NCBI RefSeq assembly: GCF_019392195.1
Contig: NZ_JAHXKI010000002.1
Location: 1,860,001-1,924,000, forward strand
Source: Marinobacter sp. F4206
GTDB taxonomy: Bacteria; Pseudomonadota; Gammaproteobacteria; Pseudomonadales; Oleiphilaceae
Direction: 5' to 3'
Length of the DNA stretch: 64,000 nucleotides
In this document: positions 36,614 through 46,053 of the stretch, one piece after another
How positions within the stretch are numbered: the first letter of the stretch is position 1
Layout of the letters: each line of letters opens with the position of its first letter
Program-made: the position numbers and the translations under genes
The notes under the pieces: model-generated
Told to the model about the DNA's origin: nothing
The model's database searches: none
Seen by the model: only the letters and a program-made list of their open reading frames with translations

Positions 36614-37396
36614 ATGTGTGAACTCCTGGCCATGAGCGCCAACACCCCCACCGACCTGTGTTTCAGCTTTACCGGTTTGACCCGTCGCGGCGGCGACACT
36701 GGGCCTCACCAGGATGGCTGGGGGGTGGCCTTCTATGAGGGGAAAGGGGTCCGGGCCTTCCACGATGTTGACGCCAGTGCCAATTCCCGGATCGCGGAAG
36801 TGGTCCAGACCTGCCCGATCAAGAGCGAGGTGGCCATTTGCCACATTCGGCAGGCCAATGTCGGGGAGATCTGCCTGGCCAATACCCACCCGTTTCTGCG
36901 GGAGCTCTGGGGTCGCTATTGGGTTTTTGCCCACAATGGCCAGATTTCCGGATTCCGGGCGGGTCCGGGCTTTTACGAACCGGTCGGTAGCACGGACAGC
37001 GAGTCACTGTTCTGCGCTATCCTCAACCATCTGCGGCGCGACTGTGACCGCGATACGCCAACCGAAACCATCGTCGAACACCTGGTGGCGCTGGCTCAGG
37101 GCTTTGCGCGTCAGGGCGTGTTCAATCTCTTGCTCAGTAACGGCGACTGGCTGTTCACCTACTGCAGCACAAAGATGGCGAGCATCACTCGGCGCGCACC
37201 GTTCGGACCGGCGAGGCTGAAAGATGCCGATGTCATCGTTGATTTCGAATCGGAAACCACCCCCGATGATGTCGTCAGTGTCATTGTCACCGAGCCGCTC
37301 ACGACGGACGAAGTGTGGGATATCTACAATCCCGGCGACTGGCGCCTCTGGCGCAAGGGCGAGGTGGTGATGAACGGTAATGCGGAAGCCGGGTAA
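36614..37396 (+). CDS. Class II glutamine amidotransferase-like protein (YafJ type)
   Basis: A 260-residue protein with an Ntn-hydrolase N-terminus, MCELLAMS, where Cys2 becomes the catalytic nucleophile after Met removal. The fold is supported by GPHQDGWGVAFY-like DGWGVAFYEG (about 39-48), HIRQANVGEICLANTHPFLR (about 78-97) and WVFAHNGQISG (about 104-114). It lacks a synthase domain, so it is a stand-alone amidotransferase of unknown substrate. AGAAGG lies upstream of the ATG. Confidence 0.9.
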   Translation: MCELLAMSANTPTDLCFSFTGLTRRGGDTGPHQDGWGVAFYEGKGVRAFHDVDASANSRIAEVVQTCPIKSEVAICHIRQANVGEICLANTHPFLRELWGRYWVFAHNGQISGFRAGPGFYEPVGSTDSESLFCAILNHLRRDCDRDTPTETIVEHLVALAQGFARQGVFNLLLSNGDWLFTYCSTKMASITRRAPFGPARLKDADVIVDFESETTPDDVVSVIVTEPLTTDEVWDIYNPGDWRLWRKGEVVMNGNAEAG

Positions 37397-37412
37397 CATG
37401 GATTACCCGGCT
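37387..37412 (+). terminator. Stem-loop across the YafJ-like stop codon
   Basis: AGCCGGGTAA (37387-37396) pairs with TTACCCGGCT (37403-37412) around CATGGA and includes the TAA stop. It sits between convergent genes and may end both transcripts, though T-runs are short on both sides. Confidence 0.55.
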
Positions 37413-37443
37413 GTGTCGGCGCTCACGGACGGTTTGCGCGGGG

Positions 37444-38349
37444 TTATTGCAGGGTCCGGCGGTTGCCGTTCTGGTACTCCGGTGCGATGTATTGCTGGAC
37501 CTCGGCCTTGAATTCGGCAATAAGGTCACTGTTGTCCTTGTCCCAGGGGTGGTAATCCGGTTTGAAGTATTCCAGCCACGCGGGAATCAGGCTGGAGAAG
37601 GTCCCGTTTTTGCCCCACATGCGCCACAGCCCTTTGGCTGCGTCCTTCACCGAGAAGTTCTTGCGATCGTTGAGCATCATGCGCCCGGTGAACCAGGTCG
37701 CGACTACCCCGAGTACGCCGGTGCTCACCAGCTGATAGACCGCGCGTTCGGCGTAGGTGCCACCGGCCTGCTGGAACACATCGTAGGCCACGGCCTTGTG
37801 CTCGGTTTCTTCAATGGCGTGCCAGACCCAGAGCGGTCGCATGCTCTCATCCATGTCCTCGCGGATGTCATCCCGTTCCAGCAGCATGTCTGCCATCATG
37901 GCGGTGATGTGTTCAAGGGCGCAGGTTACTGCCAGTTGATGGCGTTTGGGCAGCAGGCGGACGGCGTCGAGCAGCACCTTGAGGTCCTTCTCCATGGCCT
38001 CAACCGGCATGCCCTGATCCCGCACGTGCCGATTCATGGCAATGTGCTCCAGGGAATGCATGGCCTCCTGGCCGATGAAACCGCGAACCTCATCCTTGAG
38101 CTTGGGATCCTGGATCCCGCTCCGGAAGGCACGTACCGAATCCACGAAGAACTGCTCGCCCTCGGGGAACAGCACGGACAGCGCGTTCATGGTGTGACTG
38201 ATGAGGTAGTTGTTATCGACCCAGTACCGGGGAACGCGAGCGCCGAACTCGAAGCCCATGCGCTGGGGCGTGATGGTGACATGTTTGGGGGTATTGGAGG
38301 CCTTGTTGGCCGCTGCGGCCCGTTTTTCCGGTGTTTTGGTGCTCAGCAT
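37444..38349 (-). CDS. Predicted metal-dependent hydrolase (PF10118-like)
   Basis: The 301-residue protein is helix-rich and has paired acidic/His clusters consistent with a di-iron or metal site: FIGQEAMHSLEHIAMNRH (about 91-108), ALEHITAMMADMLLERDD (about 144-161) and WHAIEETEHKAVAYDVF (about 179-195). This is the pattern of the predicted metal-dependent hydrolase family, found often in lipid-storing bacteria. The start was set to ATG 38349, seven bases after GAGGAG, and not to an ATG 30 bp upstream. It is divergent from an AraC-type regulator, the likely control gene. Confidence 0.82.
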   Translation of the reverse strand: MLSTKTPEKRAAAANKASNTPKHVTITPQRMGFEFGARVPRYWVDNNYLISHTMNALSVLFPEGEQFFVDSVRAFRSGIQDPKLKDEVRGFIGQEAMHSLEHIAMNRHVRDQGMPVEAMEKDLKVLLDAVRLLPKRHQLAVTCALEHITAMMADMLLERDDIREDMDESMRPLWVWHAIEETEHKAVAYDVFQQAGGTYAERAVYQLVSTGVLGVVATWFTGRMMLNDRKNFSVKDAAKGLWRMWGKNGTFSSLIPAWLEYFKPDYHPWDKDNSDLIAEFKAEVQQYIAPEYQNGNRRTLQ

Positions 38350-38573
38350 CTGTGTACTCCTCACTTTGGCTGATGTCATGGCTCAAGTTTGGGAGAGTCA
38401 GCGTCGGGAAGGAATGCGCGAAGGGGACGGCCATCGTTCAGGTTGGGCCATCGCGGTGGCAGCAATTGACTATGTTGACGGAGCCACACCTGCCCCCCGT
38501 CCCACTGTGGCGGCGGGGACCTTCTGATAGAGTCGGACTGTCGCGTTTGGAAACCTCCCGTTAAGGACCCTCT

Positions 38574-39680
38574 ATGACAACAACCGGACCGGACAACGAG
38601 CGGCGGATGCTGGGACTGTTCCTGGTGCCCGGTGTCTACATGCGGGTACTGGCAGAAACCGTCCGGCAGCTTGGCCACAACGATCGCAAGCTGTACGAGG
38701 GCCTCAACTTTACCGCCGACGACCTGAAAGCCAATGACAGTCGGGTGTTTGTCACCGACGCCACCCTCATGGCCCGGCGCGCCCTGGACCTGGCGGGCCC
38801 CGATGGCCTGAGCTTTGCCCTCGCCCGGGAATTGCGGCTGACCATTCACGGCACGCTTGGCTTTGCCGCACTCACCAGCCCCACCTTTGAGGGGGCGCTG
38901 GATTCGGTGCGTCGCTATCTCCAGCTGCGGGCGCCCTTCCTGAGCATGAAGCAGTCCCTGGCTGGCGAACGGGTGCTGGTGCAGCTGTGTACCGAATTCG
39001 ATGTACCCGAGCTGTACCCTTTCCTGGCCGAAACCGTCAGCGCCACCCTGATTCTTTTGACCGAACAGCTGCTTGACCGCGACGACGCCCAGAGCAAGGG
39101 GTTTGCCCTGGAACAGGGAAAACTCCCCGGCGTCACCGTGCGCCTGAGTTCGCCGGAACCCGATTACTACCGTCGGTTTGCCCACCATTTACCGGTTCAG
39201 TTCCAGTACGGTCAGCCGGAGGAGTTGCTGGTGTTCCCGCGGCAGCTGCTGGACGTCCGCATGCGCCTGGCGGATGCGGACGCCTCGGACATGGCCCGGG
39301 AGCAGTGTGAGTTTGAATTGCAGAAGGCTCTCAAGGAGCAGGGCGACATCACCCTGGCCATTCGCAACATGCTGAGGATGATGCCGGGGCCCTTGCCGTC
39401 ACTGGAAACCATGGCCGAGCGCTTTTGCGTCTCGTCCCGGACCCTGAAACGGCGGCTGGCGGAGAAAGACACCCACTACCGGGAAATCGTCGAATCGGTG
39501 CTCAAGGATCGCGCCATTCAGTTACTGCGGTACACCAATCAGTCGGTCAGCGAGATTGCCTACGAGCTGGGCTATGCGGACTTGTCCAATTTCAGCCGGG
39601 CGTTCCGCAAATGGACCGGCAAGTCCGCGAGCGAGTTTCGGGAGGACGGGCCCGATCCGGCGCCGGAATTGGGGCCCTGA
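38574..39680 (+). CDS. AraC family transcriptional regulator
   Basis: A 368-residue regulator. The N-terminal Arabinose_bd-type sensor domain spans about 20-210, and the C-terminal AraC DNA-binding domain spans about 255-355. The two helix-turn-helix units are visible as TMAERFCVSSRTLKRRLAE and SVSEIAYELGYADLSNFSRAFRKWTG. AAGGACC precedes the ATG. It is divergent from the metal-dependent hydrolase, with 224 bp between starts, so it probably controls that gene. An acyl or alkane-related ligand is a guess from context only. Confidence 0.9.
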   Translation: MTTTGPDNERRMLGLFLVPGVYMRVLAETVRQLGHNDRKLYEGLNFTADDLKANDSRVFVTDATLMARRALDLAGPDGLSFALARELRLTIHGTLGFAALTSPTFEGALDSVRRYLQLRAPFLSMKQSLAGERVLVQLCTEFDVPELYPFLAETVSATLILLTEQLLDRDDAQSKGFALEQGKLPGVTVRLSSPEPDYYRRFAHHLPVQFQYGQPEELLVFPRQLLDVRMRLADADASDMAREQCEFELQKALKEQGDITLAIRNMLRMMPGPLPSLETMAERFCVSSRTLKRRLAEKDTHYREIVESVLKDRAIQLLRYTNQSVSEIAYELGYADLSNFSRAFRKWTGKSASEFREDGPDPAPELGP

Positions 39681-39736
39681 GGTTGGGCTTTGGTTCTTGG
39701 GGCCGTTAATATGGGAGCGTGGTTGCAGGGTGATTT

Positions 39737-39756
39737 TTATTTTCTCGAGAAAATAA
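39737..39756. repeat. Perfect 20-bp palindrome before the TM2 gene
   Basis: TTATTTTCTC joins directly to its complement GAGAAAATAA, making a 20-bp perfect dyad in an otherwise GC-rich stretch, 56 bp after the AraC-family gene and 80 bp before the TM2-domain start. It could be an operator for a dimeric repressor or, in RNA, a terminator-like hairpin. Confidence 0.6.
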
Positions 39757-39835
39757 TCCCATCCCTGGCCAGCCACCAAACCCAAAAGGCTGGGGCCTTA
39801 ACAGGGCGAAAATCAGAAGCCAGAAGGAAAGCACC

Positions 39836-40243
39836 ATGGAAGCCAGAACAGACACCCACAGCAAACTCTTCGGTTACCTCCTCTGGATCTTCGGGTTCCT
39901 GGGGTCCCACCGTTTCTACTACGGCAAGCCCATCACCGGCACTATCTGGTTCTTCACCCTGGGCCTGCTCTTCATCGGCTGGATCATCGATCTGTTCCTG
40001 ATTCCGTCCATGGACCGGGAGGCCGATTTCCGTTTCCGTGAGGGCGAAGTCAGCTATAACATCAGCTGGCTGCTGCTCACCTTCACCGGCGTCTTCGGTC
40101 TGCACCGGATGTACATGGGAAAATGGATCAGCGGCATCATCTACCTGCTCACCGGTGGTTTGTTCCTGCTCGGCGTGCTGTACGATTTCTGGACCCTGAA
40201 CGAGCAGATCTCCGTTCGCAACCAGGAGCACCGGTTCGGCTGA
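39836..40243 (+). CDS. TM2 domain membrane protein
   Basis: The 135-residue product has two TM2-type units: LLWIFGFLGSHRFYYGKPITGTIWFFTLGLL (about 13-43) and LLTFTGVFGLHRMYMGKWISGIIYLLTGGLF (about 79-109), each with the G-x-HR-x-Y-x-G signature. Both are helix-turn-helix hairpins in the membrane. Function is not known. GAAGGAAAG gives a good ribosome site. It ends where the convergent wax-ester synthase gene ends (stops adjacent). Confidence 0.9.
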   Translation: MEARTDTHSKLFGYLLWIFGFLGSHRFYYGKPITGTIWFFTLGLLFIGWIIDLFLIPSMDREADFRFREGEVSYNISWLLLTFTGVFGLHRMYMGKWISGIIYLLTGGLFLLGVLYDFWTLNEQISVRNQEHRFG

Positions 40244-41611
40244 TCACAAACCCGCCGCCCGCTCCAGTTCCGCCAGACCATCCTCGAGGTAATCGAGCAT
40301 ACGTTGCAGGCTGGGCAGCGTGCGGCGGCAACCAACCAGGCCGAACTCTACCTGACCGTTATAGCTGGTCAGTGTCATGTTCAGAGCCAGACGATCCATC
40401 GCGATGGACACCGGGTACATGCCCTCAAGTCTGGCTCCGTTCCAGTAGCAGGTCTCCTTCGGGCCGGGCACGTTGGAGATCACCACATTGTAGGTCTGCC
40501 ATTTTGGCGCCATGCCAGTCAGCAGGTGAAACGCCGCAGGGGCCAGCGTCAATGCGGTGTAGTTGATGATTTCTTCCGATGACATCGTGGCATAACGGTC
40601 TTTGGCTGTCTGAATCCCTTGGTGTATCCGGGTGAGCCGCACCGCAGCGTCGGGCTCGTCGGTGTGCAGGTTGGCAAGAATGACGCCCACCTGATTGCCT
40701 TCTGAACTGTCGTCCTTGCGGAGCGAGACCGGAACCATGGCGATCAGTGGTTTTGCCGGCAATGCATCCTGGTTCATCAGGTAGGTTCTCAGGGCCGTGG
40801 CGCACATCGCGGTAACAACGTCATTGACGGTGGTGTGGAAGGCATGACACACCGCCTTGATCCGGTCCAGGGAGTAGGACTGGGCTGCAAAGCGCCGTGA
40901 CCCGGTAATCTTCTGGTTCAGAATACTGCGCGGCGCATGGAAGATGGAATCGTACGCCGGGTCCTTGCGGGCATCGTTGATGGTGCGAAGCAATTCCCGG
41001 GCAACCGTTGGCACCGTACCCAGCTGTTTGCCCGACTCTCCAAGCAGATGGCCAACACTCCGCCACAGGGATGGGCCGTCGTCACCATCGTCCCGGCCGG
41101 CCCGGACCGGCAGGTCCCAGATCGGCGGCATGTCCCGCTCGGCAGGGTTGGTGGTGAGCATCTGCTGGATCATCCGCATGGCCGAAATACCATCCACCAG
41201 GGCATGGTGGACCTTGATGTAGACCGCAAACTGACGCTCGCCCAGCCCCTCGATCAGATGAAACTCCCACAGTGGCCGCTCCCGGTCCATCAGGTGCGAA
41301 TGCTCGGCCGAGACAAAGGTCAGCAGCTCCCGAATTCGTCCGGGCGTGGGCAGCGCCTCGAAGCGGAAATGGTGTTCCAGGTCCAGGTGTTCGTCGTGTA
41401 CCCACACCGGTTGCGCCAACCGGGTGTCCAGACGGCGGTCAAAGGGCGTTGTCACCTGGGTGTGTCGACGCAGTTGTTCGGCCAGTTGGGCCACGTAGTC
41501 GTCCGGAGCGCCTTCCGGAAATGAAAACAATTGCAGACCTCCCACGTGCATGGGTTGTTGCCGTTTTTCAAGCCAGAGAAACAGCTGGTCGGTCGGGCTG
41601 AGTGGTTTCAC
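40244..41611 (-). CDS. Wax ester synthase / acyl-CoA:diacylglycerol acyltransferase (WS/DGAT)
   Basis: A 455-residue bifunctional acyltransferase that makes wax esters from fatty alcohol and acyl-CoA, and triacylglycerol in some members. The catalytic motif reads VHHALVDGISAMRM (the HHxxxDG motif, near residue 134), and the N-terminal PLSPTDQLFLWLE and the C-terminal NVVISNVPGP segments are family hallmarks. A GTG start at 41611 is chosen because AGGA lies seven bases upstream; an in-frame ATG 69 bp earlier encodes a non-conserved extension. It indicates neutral-lipid storage, a common trait of Marinobacter. Confidence 0.93.
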   Translation of the reverse strand: MKPLSPTDQLFLWLEKRQQPMHVGGLQLFSFPEGAPDDYVAQLAEQLRRHTQVTTPFDRRLDTRLAQPVWVHDEHLDLEHHFRFEALPTPGRIRELLTFVSAEHSHLMDRERPLWEFHLIEGLGERQFAVYIKVHHALVDGISAMRMIQQMLTTNPAERDMPPIWDLPVRAGRDDGDDGPSLWRSVGHLLGESGKQLGTVPTVARELLRTINDARKDPAYDSIFHAPRSILNQKITGSRRFAAQSYSLDRIKAVCHAFHTTVNDVVTAMCATALRTYLMNQDALPAKPLIAMVPVSLRKDDSSEGNQVGVILANLHTDEPDAAVRLTRIHQGIQTAKDRYATMSSEEIINYTALTLAPAAFHLLTGMAPKWQTYNVVISNVPGPKETCYWNGARLEGMYPVSIAMDRLALNMTLTSYNGQVEFGLVGCRRTLPSLQRMLDYLEDGLAELERAAGL

Positions 41612-41773
41612 GCTGCCATCCTTTTTATTCGTGGTATGCGCTGATAGTAGCGTACTTGTTGGCGGGCTTAATTGACCCATTCGCGAATTCGGAGGTTGCT
41701 GCCGGTCAGGTCTGGTCTAAGGTTCAATTCGTAGCACTTGATTCAGGTCATCAACGAGATCGGAGGATTCCGG

Positions 41774-42877
41774 GTGCGAGAGTCGGGAAGACGGGAAGTG
41801 AGCGCTGGCTTTGACTGTGTCCGTTGCTGGGCATTGTTGATGTTGCTGCAGGTCGCCGCCGGGGGGGCGTCGGCGCAGCAGGCGCCCGGGGTCCGGCTCG
41901 AAACGGTGTCCACCGAAGCCATCATCCAGGAAGTGTCGCTCAATGGCACCGTCAATCCCTTGCGGGTGTCCTCGATCTCGCCGGCGGTTGCCGGTTTGCT
42001 GGATACCGTGCGGGTAGAGGCCGGTGATCGGGTGTCCAGGGGTGACGTGCTGGTCGAGCTTGATGACGAACAGGCGGTGCACGAACTGGCGGCTGCCCGG
42101 GCCGAAACCGACCAGGCCCGGGCGTTGCTGGCAGAGGCGGAACGGCGGCTGAAGGAGGCGCGCTCGGTCGGCGCCGGCCGGAACATTGCCGCCACCGAGG
42201 TCCGTAGCCGTGAGAGTGAGGTGGTGGCGGCCCGGGCCGCCCTGGCCCGGCTCGAGGCCGTACTCAACCGGATGGACGTACGGGTTCGTCGGCATCACGT
42301 GCGAGCGCCGTTCGATGGGGTGATCAGCGAACGCAGCAGTGACCTGGGCGAGTGGGTCACTCCGGGCGATGAACTGCTCCGGCTAGTGGATACCACCAAC
42401 CTGCGCCTGGACTTCGAGGTGCCACAGGAATATTTCAACCGACTGGATGAGCGTTCGATGCTGCTGGTGCGTCAGGGATCCAGCCTCGCCGAAGCGACCA
42501 TCAACGCCCGGGTCCCGGTAACCGACCCCCAGTCCCGGACCTTCCTGTTGCGAGCACTGCAGCCGGAGACCGTCGGCTTCTGGCCGGGCATGGCGGTGCA
42601 GGCGGTGTTGAGGGTCAGCACGGGCCAGGAGGGGCTGACCGTTTCCCGGGATGCCATCAACCGCTATCCTGAGGGCCGGGTGACGGTGTGGATCGCCGAG
42701 GAAGCCGATGGCGACACCTACACGGTCCGTGAGAAACGAATTCGCCTGGGGACCGCCTTCAAGGGGCGGGTCGAGGTGACTGACGGTCTGAGCGGTGGCG
42801 AACAGGTGGTGACCCGGGGCAACGAGTCATTGAGCGAGGGCATTACCGTCCGGATCGCCGAGCGGGAGGCCCGTTGA
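41774..42877 (+). CDS. RND efflux periplasmic adaptor (membrane fusion protein)
   Basis: A 367-residue exported adaptor. It has an N-terminal signal region, ending near GGASAQQ, a lipoyl-like hairpin half (VRVEAGDRVSRGDVLVELDDEQA, about 87-109), an alpha-helical coil (LAAARAETDQARALLAEAERRL) and the second lipoyl half (VRAPFDGVISERSSDLGEWVTPGDELL, about 175-201). The start is set to GTG 41774, seven bases after GGAGG; an earlier ATG gives an unlikely extra leader. It overlaps the pump gene by 4 bp (ATGA). No outer-membrane channel gene follows. Confidence 0.9.
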   Translation: MRESGRREVSAGFDCVRCWALLMLLQVAAGGASAQQAPGVRLETVSTEAIIQEVSLNGTVNPLRVSSISPAVAGLLDTVRVEAGDRVSRGDVLVELDDEQAVHELAAARAETDQARALLAEAERRLKEARSVGAGRNIAATEVRSRESEVVAARAALARLEAVLNRMDVRVRRHHVRAPFDGVISERSSDLGEWVTPGDELLRLVDTTNLRLDFEVPQEYFNRLDERSMLLVRQGSSLAEATINARVPVTDPQSRTFLLRALQPETVGFWPGMAVQAVLRVSTGQEGLTVSRDAINRYPEGRVTVWIAEEADGDTYTVREKRIRLGTAFKGRVEVTDGLSGGEQVVTRGNESLSEGITVRIAEREAR

Positions 42878-45800
42878 TGTTTGCCGGCATCATCCGTCAC
42901 GGCACCCTCGTTGCTGTCATCGCACTGATTGTCGCGATTCTCGGGACGGCGGCTGCGTTCCGGATACCGGTGCAGATGATTCCGGACCTGGAAGTGCGCA
43001 CGGTCACCGTGGAAACCCGTTGGCCGGGTGCCACACCCCAGGACATCGAGAAAGAGATCCTGATTGAGCAGGAGCGTTACCTGCGTAATGTGCCGAACCT
43101 CAGCCGTATGATGGCGACGGCGCAGAGTGGCTCGGCGGAAATCGAGCTGGAATTTCCGTTTGGCGTCGACATCACCGAGACCCTCATCCAGATCAACAAT
43201 GCCCTCAGCCAGGTTCCCGATTACCCTCGCAACGTCGATGAGCCCCGCATCGTTGCCGCGTCCTTTTCCTCCAACTCCTTTATGTACCTGCGGGTATCGA
43301 CCCTGGAGGGGAATCCCCGGGAGCTGGACATCGAGCTCATGCGCGATTTCATTGAGGATCGGGTACGCCCCCGTATGGAGAGCGTGCCCGGGGTTTCCGA
43401 GGTGGAAGTCGGTGGTGGCGCAGACCGGCAGATACAGATCATTGTCGACGCCGCGGCACTGGCCCAGCGGGGCCTGAGCCTGGTGGATCTGCGTGATGCC
43501 GTGACCGACCGCAACCGTGATATCTCCGGCGGCGAAATTGAGGCTGGCAAGCGTCGCTATCTGCTGCGGACGGTTGGTCGCTTCGACGATATCGAGGCGC
43601 TGGAACGGCTCGTGGTGCGACGCCAGGGCGACAGCGTGGTGCGTTTGAGCGATGTCGCCCGGGTGGAGCCCGGGCACTCTCGCATCCGGGAGCTGGCGGT
43701 GATCAATGGTCGGCAGGTGATTGGCCTGCAGGTCCGCCGCGAAAGCGGTTCCAACGTTATCGACATCAAGCACGCGATGATGGACGAGGTGGCCGCCATC
43801 AACGAGGAGGTGCTCGAACCCGCCGGTATGATCCTGGAGCTGACGGCCGACGATGCCCGTTATGTCGAAGCCTCCATTGCCAACGTCTGGACCAACCTGG
43901 GGATAGGTGCGGTGTTTGCCACCCTGGTGATGTACCTGTTCCTTCGTTCCGGGCGGGCCACCCTGGCCGGAGTCTGTGGTATCCCTCTCTGTGCCATTGC
44001 CGCCTTCATCGGGCTGCAGGTCACCGGTCGCACCGTCAACGTGATCTCGCTGGCGGGCATCGCCTTCGCCATCGGTATGACCGTGGATAACAGCATCGTG
44101 GTGCTGGAGAATATCGAACGTCACCGTCGACTGGGCCTGGATCGTTTCGAGTCGGCCCTCAAGGGGGTAAAGGAAGTCTGGCCGGCCGTGCTGGCCTCGA
44201 CCGCCACCACCATGCTGGTCTTCCTGCCGATTCTGTTTATTGACGAGGAGGCGGGCCAGCTGTACTCGGACGTCGCCATCGCCATCTCTGCCGCCATTCT
44301 CGCGTCCATGCTGGTGGCCATCACGGTGATCCCGACCCTGTGTGCCCGCCTCGATTTTGGCCGCGGGGCGGTCCAGACCGACCAGTACGGCAATGAAACC
44401 GCCGGCGGCTGGGCCACCAACGTGATGGTGGCGGTGCGCTGGCTGGTGGACGGCTCGTGGCGGCGGGTTCTGGTGATCGTGATCACGGTGCTCGCCAGCG
44501 CCTGGGTGATCCTGTTCCTCACGCCGCCGGCGGAATACCTGCCCGAGGGCGAGGAGCCCAAGACTTTTGCCGCCATGAGCGCACCCCCCGGCTACAACCT
44601 GGACGAAATGGCCGCAATCGGGCGGCAGGTGGAGGACCATTTCCTGCCCCACGTGAACGCGGACGGTGCGGCCTACGCCATGGGCGAAACCGGCGTTCCG
44701 CCCATGGCCTACCTGAACCTGCAGATCACCCCGACCGGCCTGCGCATCATCGCGGAGACCCTGGAGCCCACGCACATCGAGGCGTTGATGGATGAGATCA
44801 CCCGGGTCTACGAGCAGTTTCCGGGCATGCGCGCGTTTGCCGCCAAGGGCTCGATCATTTCCAGCAACGACGGCGGCACCCGCAGCATAAACCTGGATAT
44901 TTCCGGCCCGGACCTGGTCTCGGTCTATCGGGCTGCCAACGCGGCCTACCAGCAGGCCGAGGTCATTTTCGACAACCCCAGGATCCAGAGCCAGCCGTCG
45001 ACCCTGTCGCTGGCCCAGCCACTGATCCAGATCCGACCGGACTGGGACCGGGCGGCCGAACTGGGTCTGGATACCGAAGCCATTGGTTTCACGGTGGCCT
45101 CGCTCACCGAAGGCAGTTACATCGATGACTTCTTCCTGGACGACGACAAGATCGATATCTACCTGTACGGCCGGGAAGGTCGGGGTTCAAAGCTGGCCCG
45201 GCTGCCGGATGTCATGGTGCACACGCCGGAAGGATCGACCCTGCCTCTGTCCAGCGTCGCCGCCATTGAGGAGACTGTGGACACCAGCGTGGTCAGGCGG
45301 GTGGACGGTCGCCGAACCGTGACGCTCAATGTGATCCCGCCCGGGGATGTCCCGCTGGAGGCCGGGGTCGAACGGGTGCGGACCGAGTTGCTGCAGGCGA
45401 TGCGGGAAAAAGGCACGCTCCCGGCCAGTGTGAACGTGGATATCTCGGGTGCCAGCGATCAGCTTAACGCCACCCGGGATGCCCTGGCCGGCAACTTCAT
45501 CATTGCCATCGCGATCGTCTACCTGGTGTTGGTGGCGATCTTTGCGCATTGGGGCTTTCCTCTGCTGATCCTGACCGCCATTCCGCTGGGGGTTGCCGGC
45601 GGCATTGTCGGGCTGGCGCTGATGAATCTGGTCGGGGGCCTGCTGCCCCTGCTGGGCTTGCAGCCGCTGCGCCAGCCCTTTGACATGATCACCATGCTGG
45701 GTTTTCTGATTCTGATGGGAACGGTGGTGAACAACCCGATTCTGGTGCTGGACCAGGCCCGCCAGAACCTGCGCCACAAGGGCAGCTCGGTGGTGGATGC

Positions 45801-46053
45801 GGTCACCGACGCGGTCCGCACCCGCCTGCGCCCGATTGCCATGACCACCCTGACCACCCTGTGCGGCCTGTCGCCACTCGTGTTCCTGCCGGGCGAGGGC
45901 ACGGAGCTCTACCGGGGCGTGGGGGCCATCGTTCTGTTTGGCCTGGTGGGTGCGGCTATCGTCACGGTGACGTTTTTGCCGGCGCTGACCATTGTGGTTC
46001 TAGGCTGGCGGGAGCGGTGGCGCTGCCGTTTTTCAGGCGACGGCGGAATCTGA
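42874..46053 (+). CDS. RND multidrug-type efflux pump, inner-membrane subunit
   Basis: The 1059-residue pump has the AcrB-type layout of 12 helices and two large periplasmic loops. The first helix is followed by PVQMIPDLEVRTVTVETRWPGATPQDIE (split here), and the helix-4 proton-relay segment reads GMTVDNSIVVLENIERH (about 398-414, with Asp at the canonical site). The C-terminal half carries GTVVNNPILVLDQAR. Proton-driven export of toxic compounds or lipids is expected. Its 3' end overlaps the convergent nirD gene by 21 bp. Confidence 0.93.
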   Translation: MMFAGIIRHGTLVAVIALIVAILGTAAAFRIPVQMIPDLEVRTVTVETRWPGATPQDIEKEILIEQERYLRNVPNLSRMMATAQSGSAEIELEFPFGVDITETLIQINNALSQVPDYPRNVDEPRIVAASFSSNSFMYLRVSTLEGNPRELDIELMRDFIEDRVRPRMESVPGVSEVEVGGGADRQIQIIVDAAALAQRGLSLVDLRDAVTDRNRDISGGEIEAGKRRYLLRTVGRFDDIEALERLVVRRQGDSVVRLSDVARVEPGHSRIRELAVINGRQVIGLQVRRESGSNVIDIKHAMMDEVAAINEEVLEPAGMILELTADDARYVEASIANVWTNLGIGAVFATLVMYLFLRSGRATLAGVCGIPLCAIAAFIGLQVTGRTVNVISLAGIAFAIGMTVDNSIVVLENIERHRRLGLDRFESALKGVKEVWPAVLASTATTMLVFLPILFIDEEAGQLYSDVAIAISAAILASMLVAITVIPTLCARLDFGRGAVQTDQYGNETAGGWATNVMVAVRWLVDGSWRRVLVIVITVLASAWVILFLTPPAEYLPEGEEPKTFAAMSAPPGYNLDEMAAIGRQVEDHFLPHVNADGAAYAMGETGVPPMAYLNLQITPTGLRIIAETLEPTHIEALMDEITRVYEQFPGMRAFAAKGSIISSNDGGTRSINLDISGPDLVSVYRAANAAYQQAEVIFDNPRIQSQPSTLSLAQPLIQIRPDWDRAAELGLDTEAIGFTVASLTEGSYIDDFFLDDDKIDIYLYGREGRGSKLARLPDVMVHTPEGSTLPLSSVAAIEETVDTSVVRRVDGRRTVTLNVIPPGDVPLEAGVERVRTELLQAMREKGTLPASVNVDISGASDQLNATRDALAGNFIIAIAIVYLVLVAIFAHWGFPLLILTAIPLGVAGGIVGLALMNLVGGLLPLLGLQPLRQPFDMITMLGFLILMGTVVNNPILVLDQARQNLRHKGSSVVDAVTDAVRTRLRPIAMTTLTTLCGLSPLVFLPGEGTELYRGVGAIVLFGLVGAAIVTVTFLPALTIVVLGWRERWRCRFSGDGGI

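Noticed and set aside
42718..44775. 685-codon open frame on the minus strand inside the RND pump gene
   Set aside because: It lies entirely opposite a clear RND pump and adaptor, has a low-complexity His/Gly/Gln-rich composition and no ribosome site. It is a GC-rich antisense shadow.
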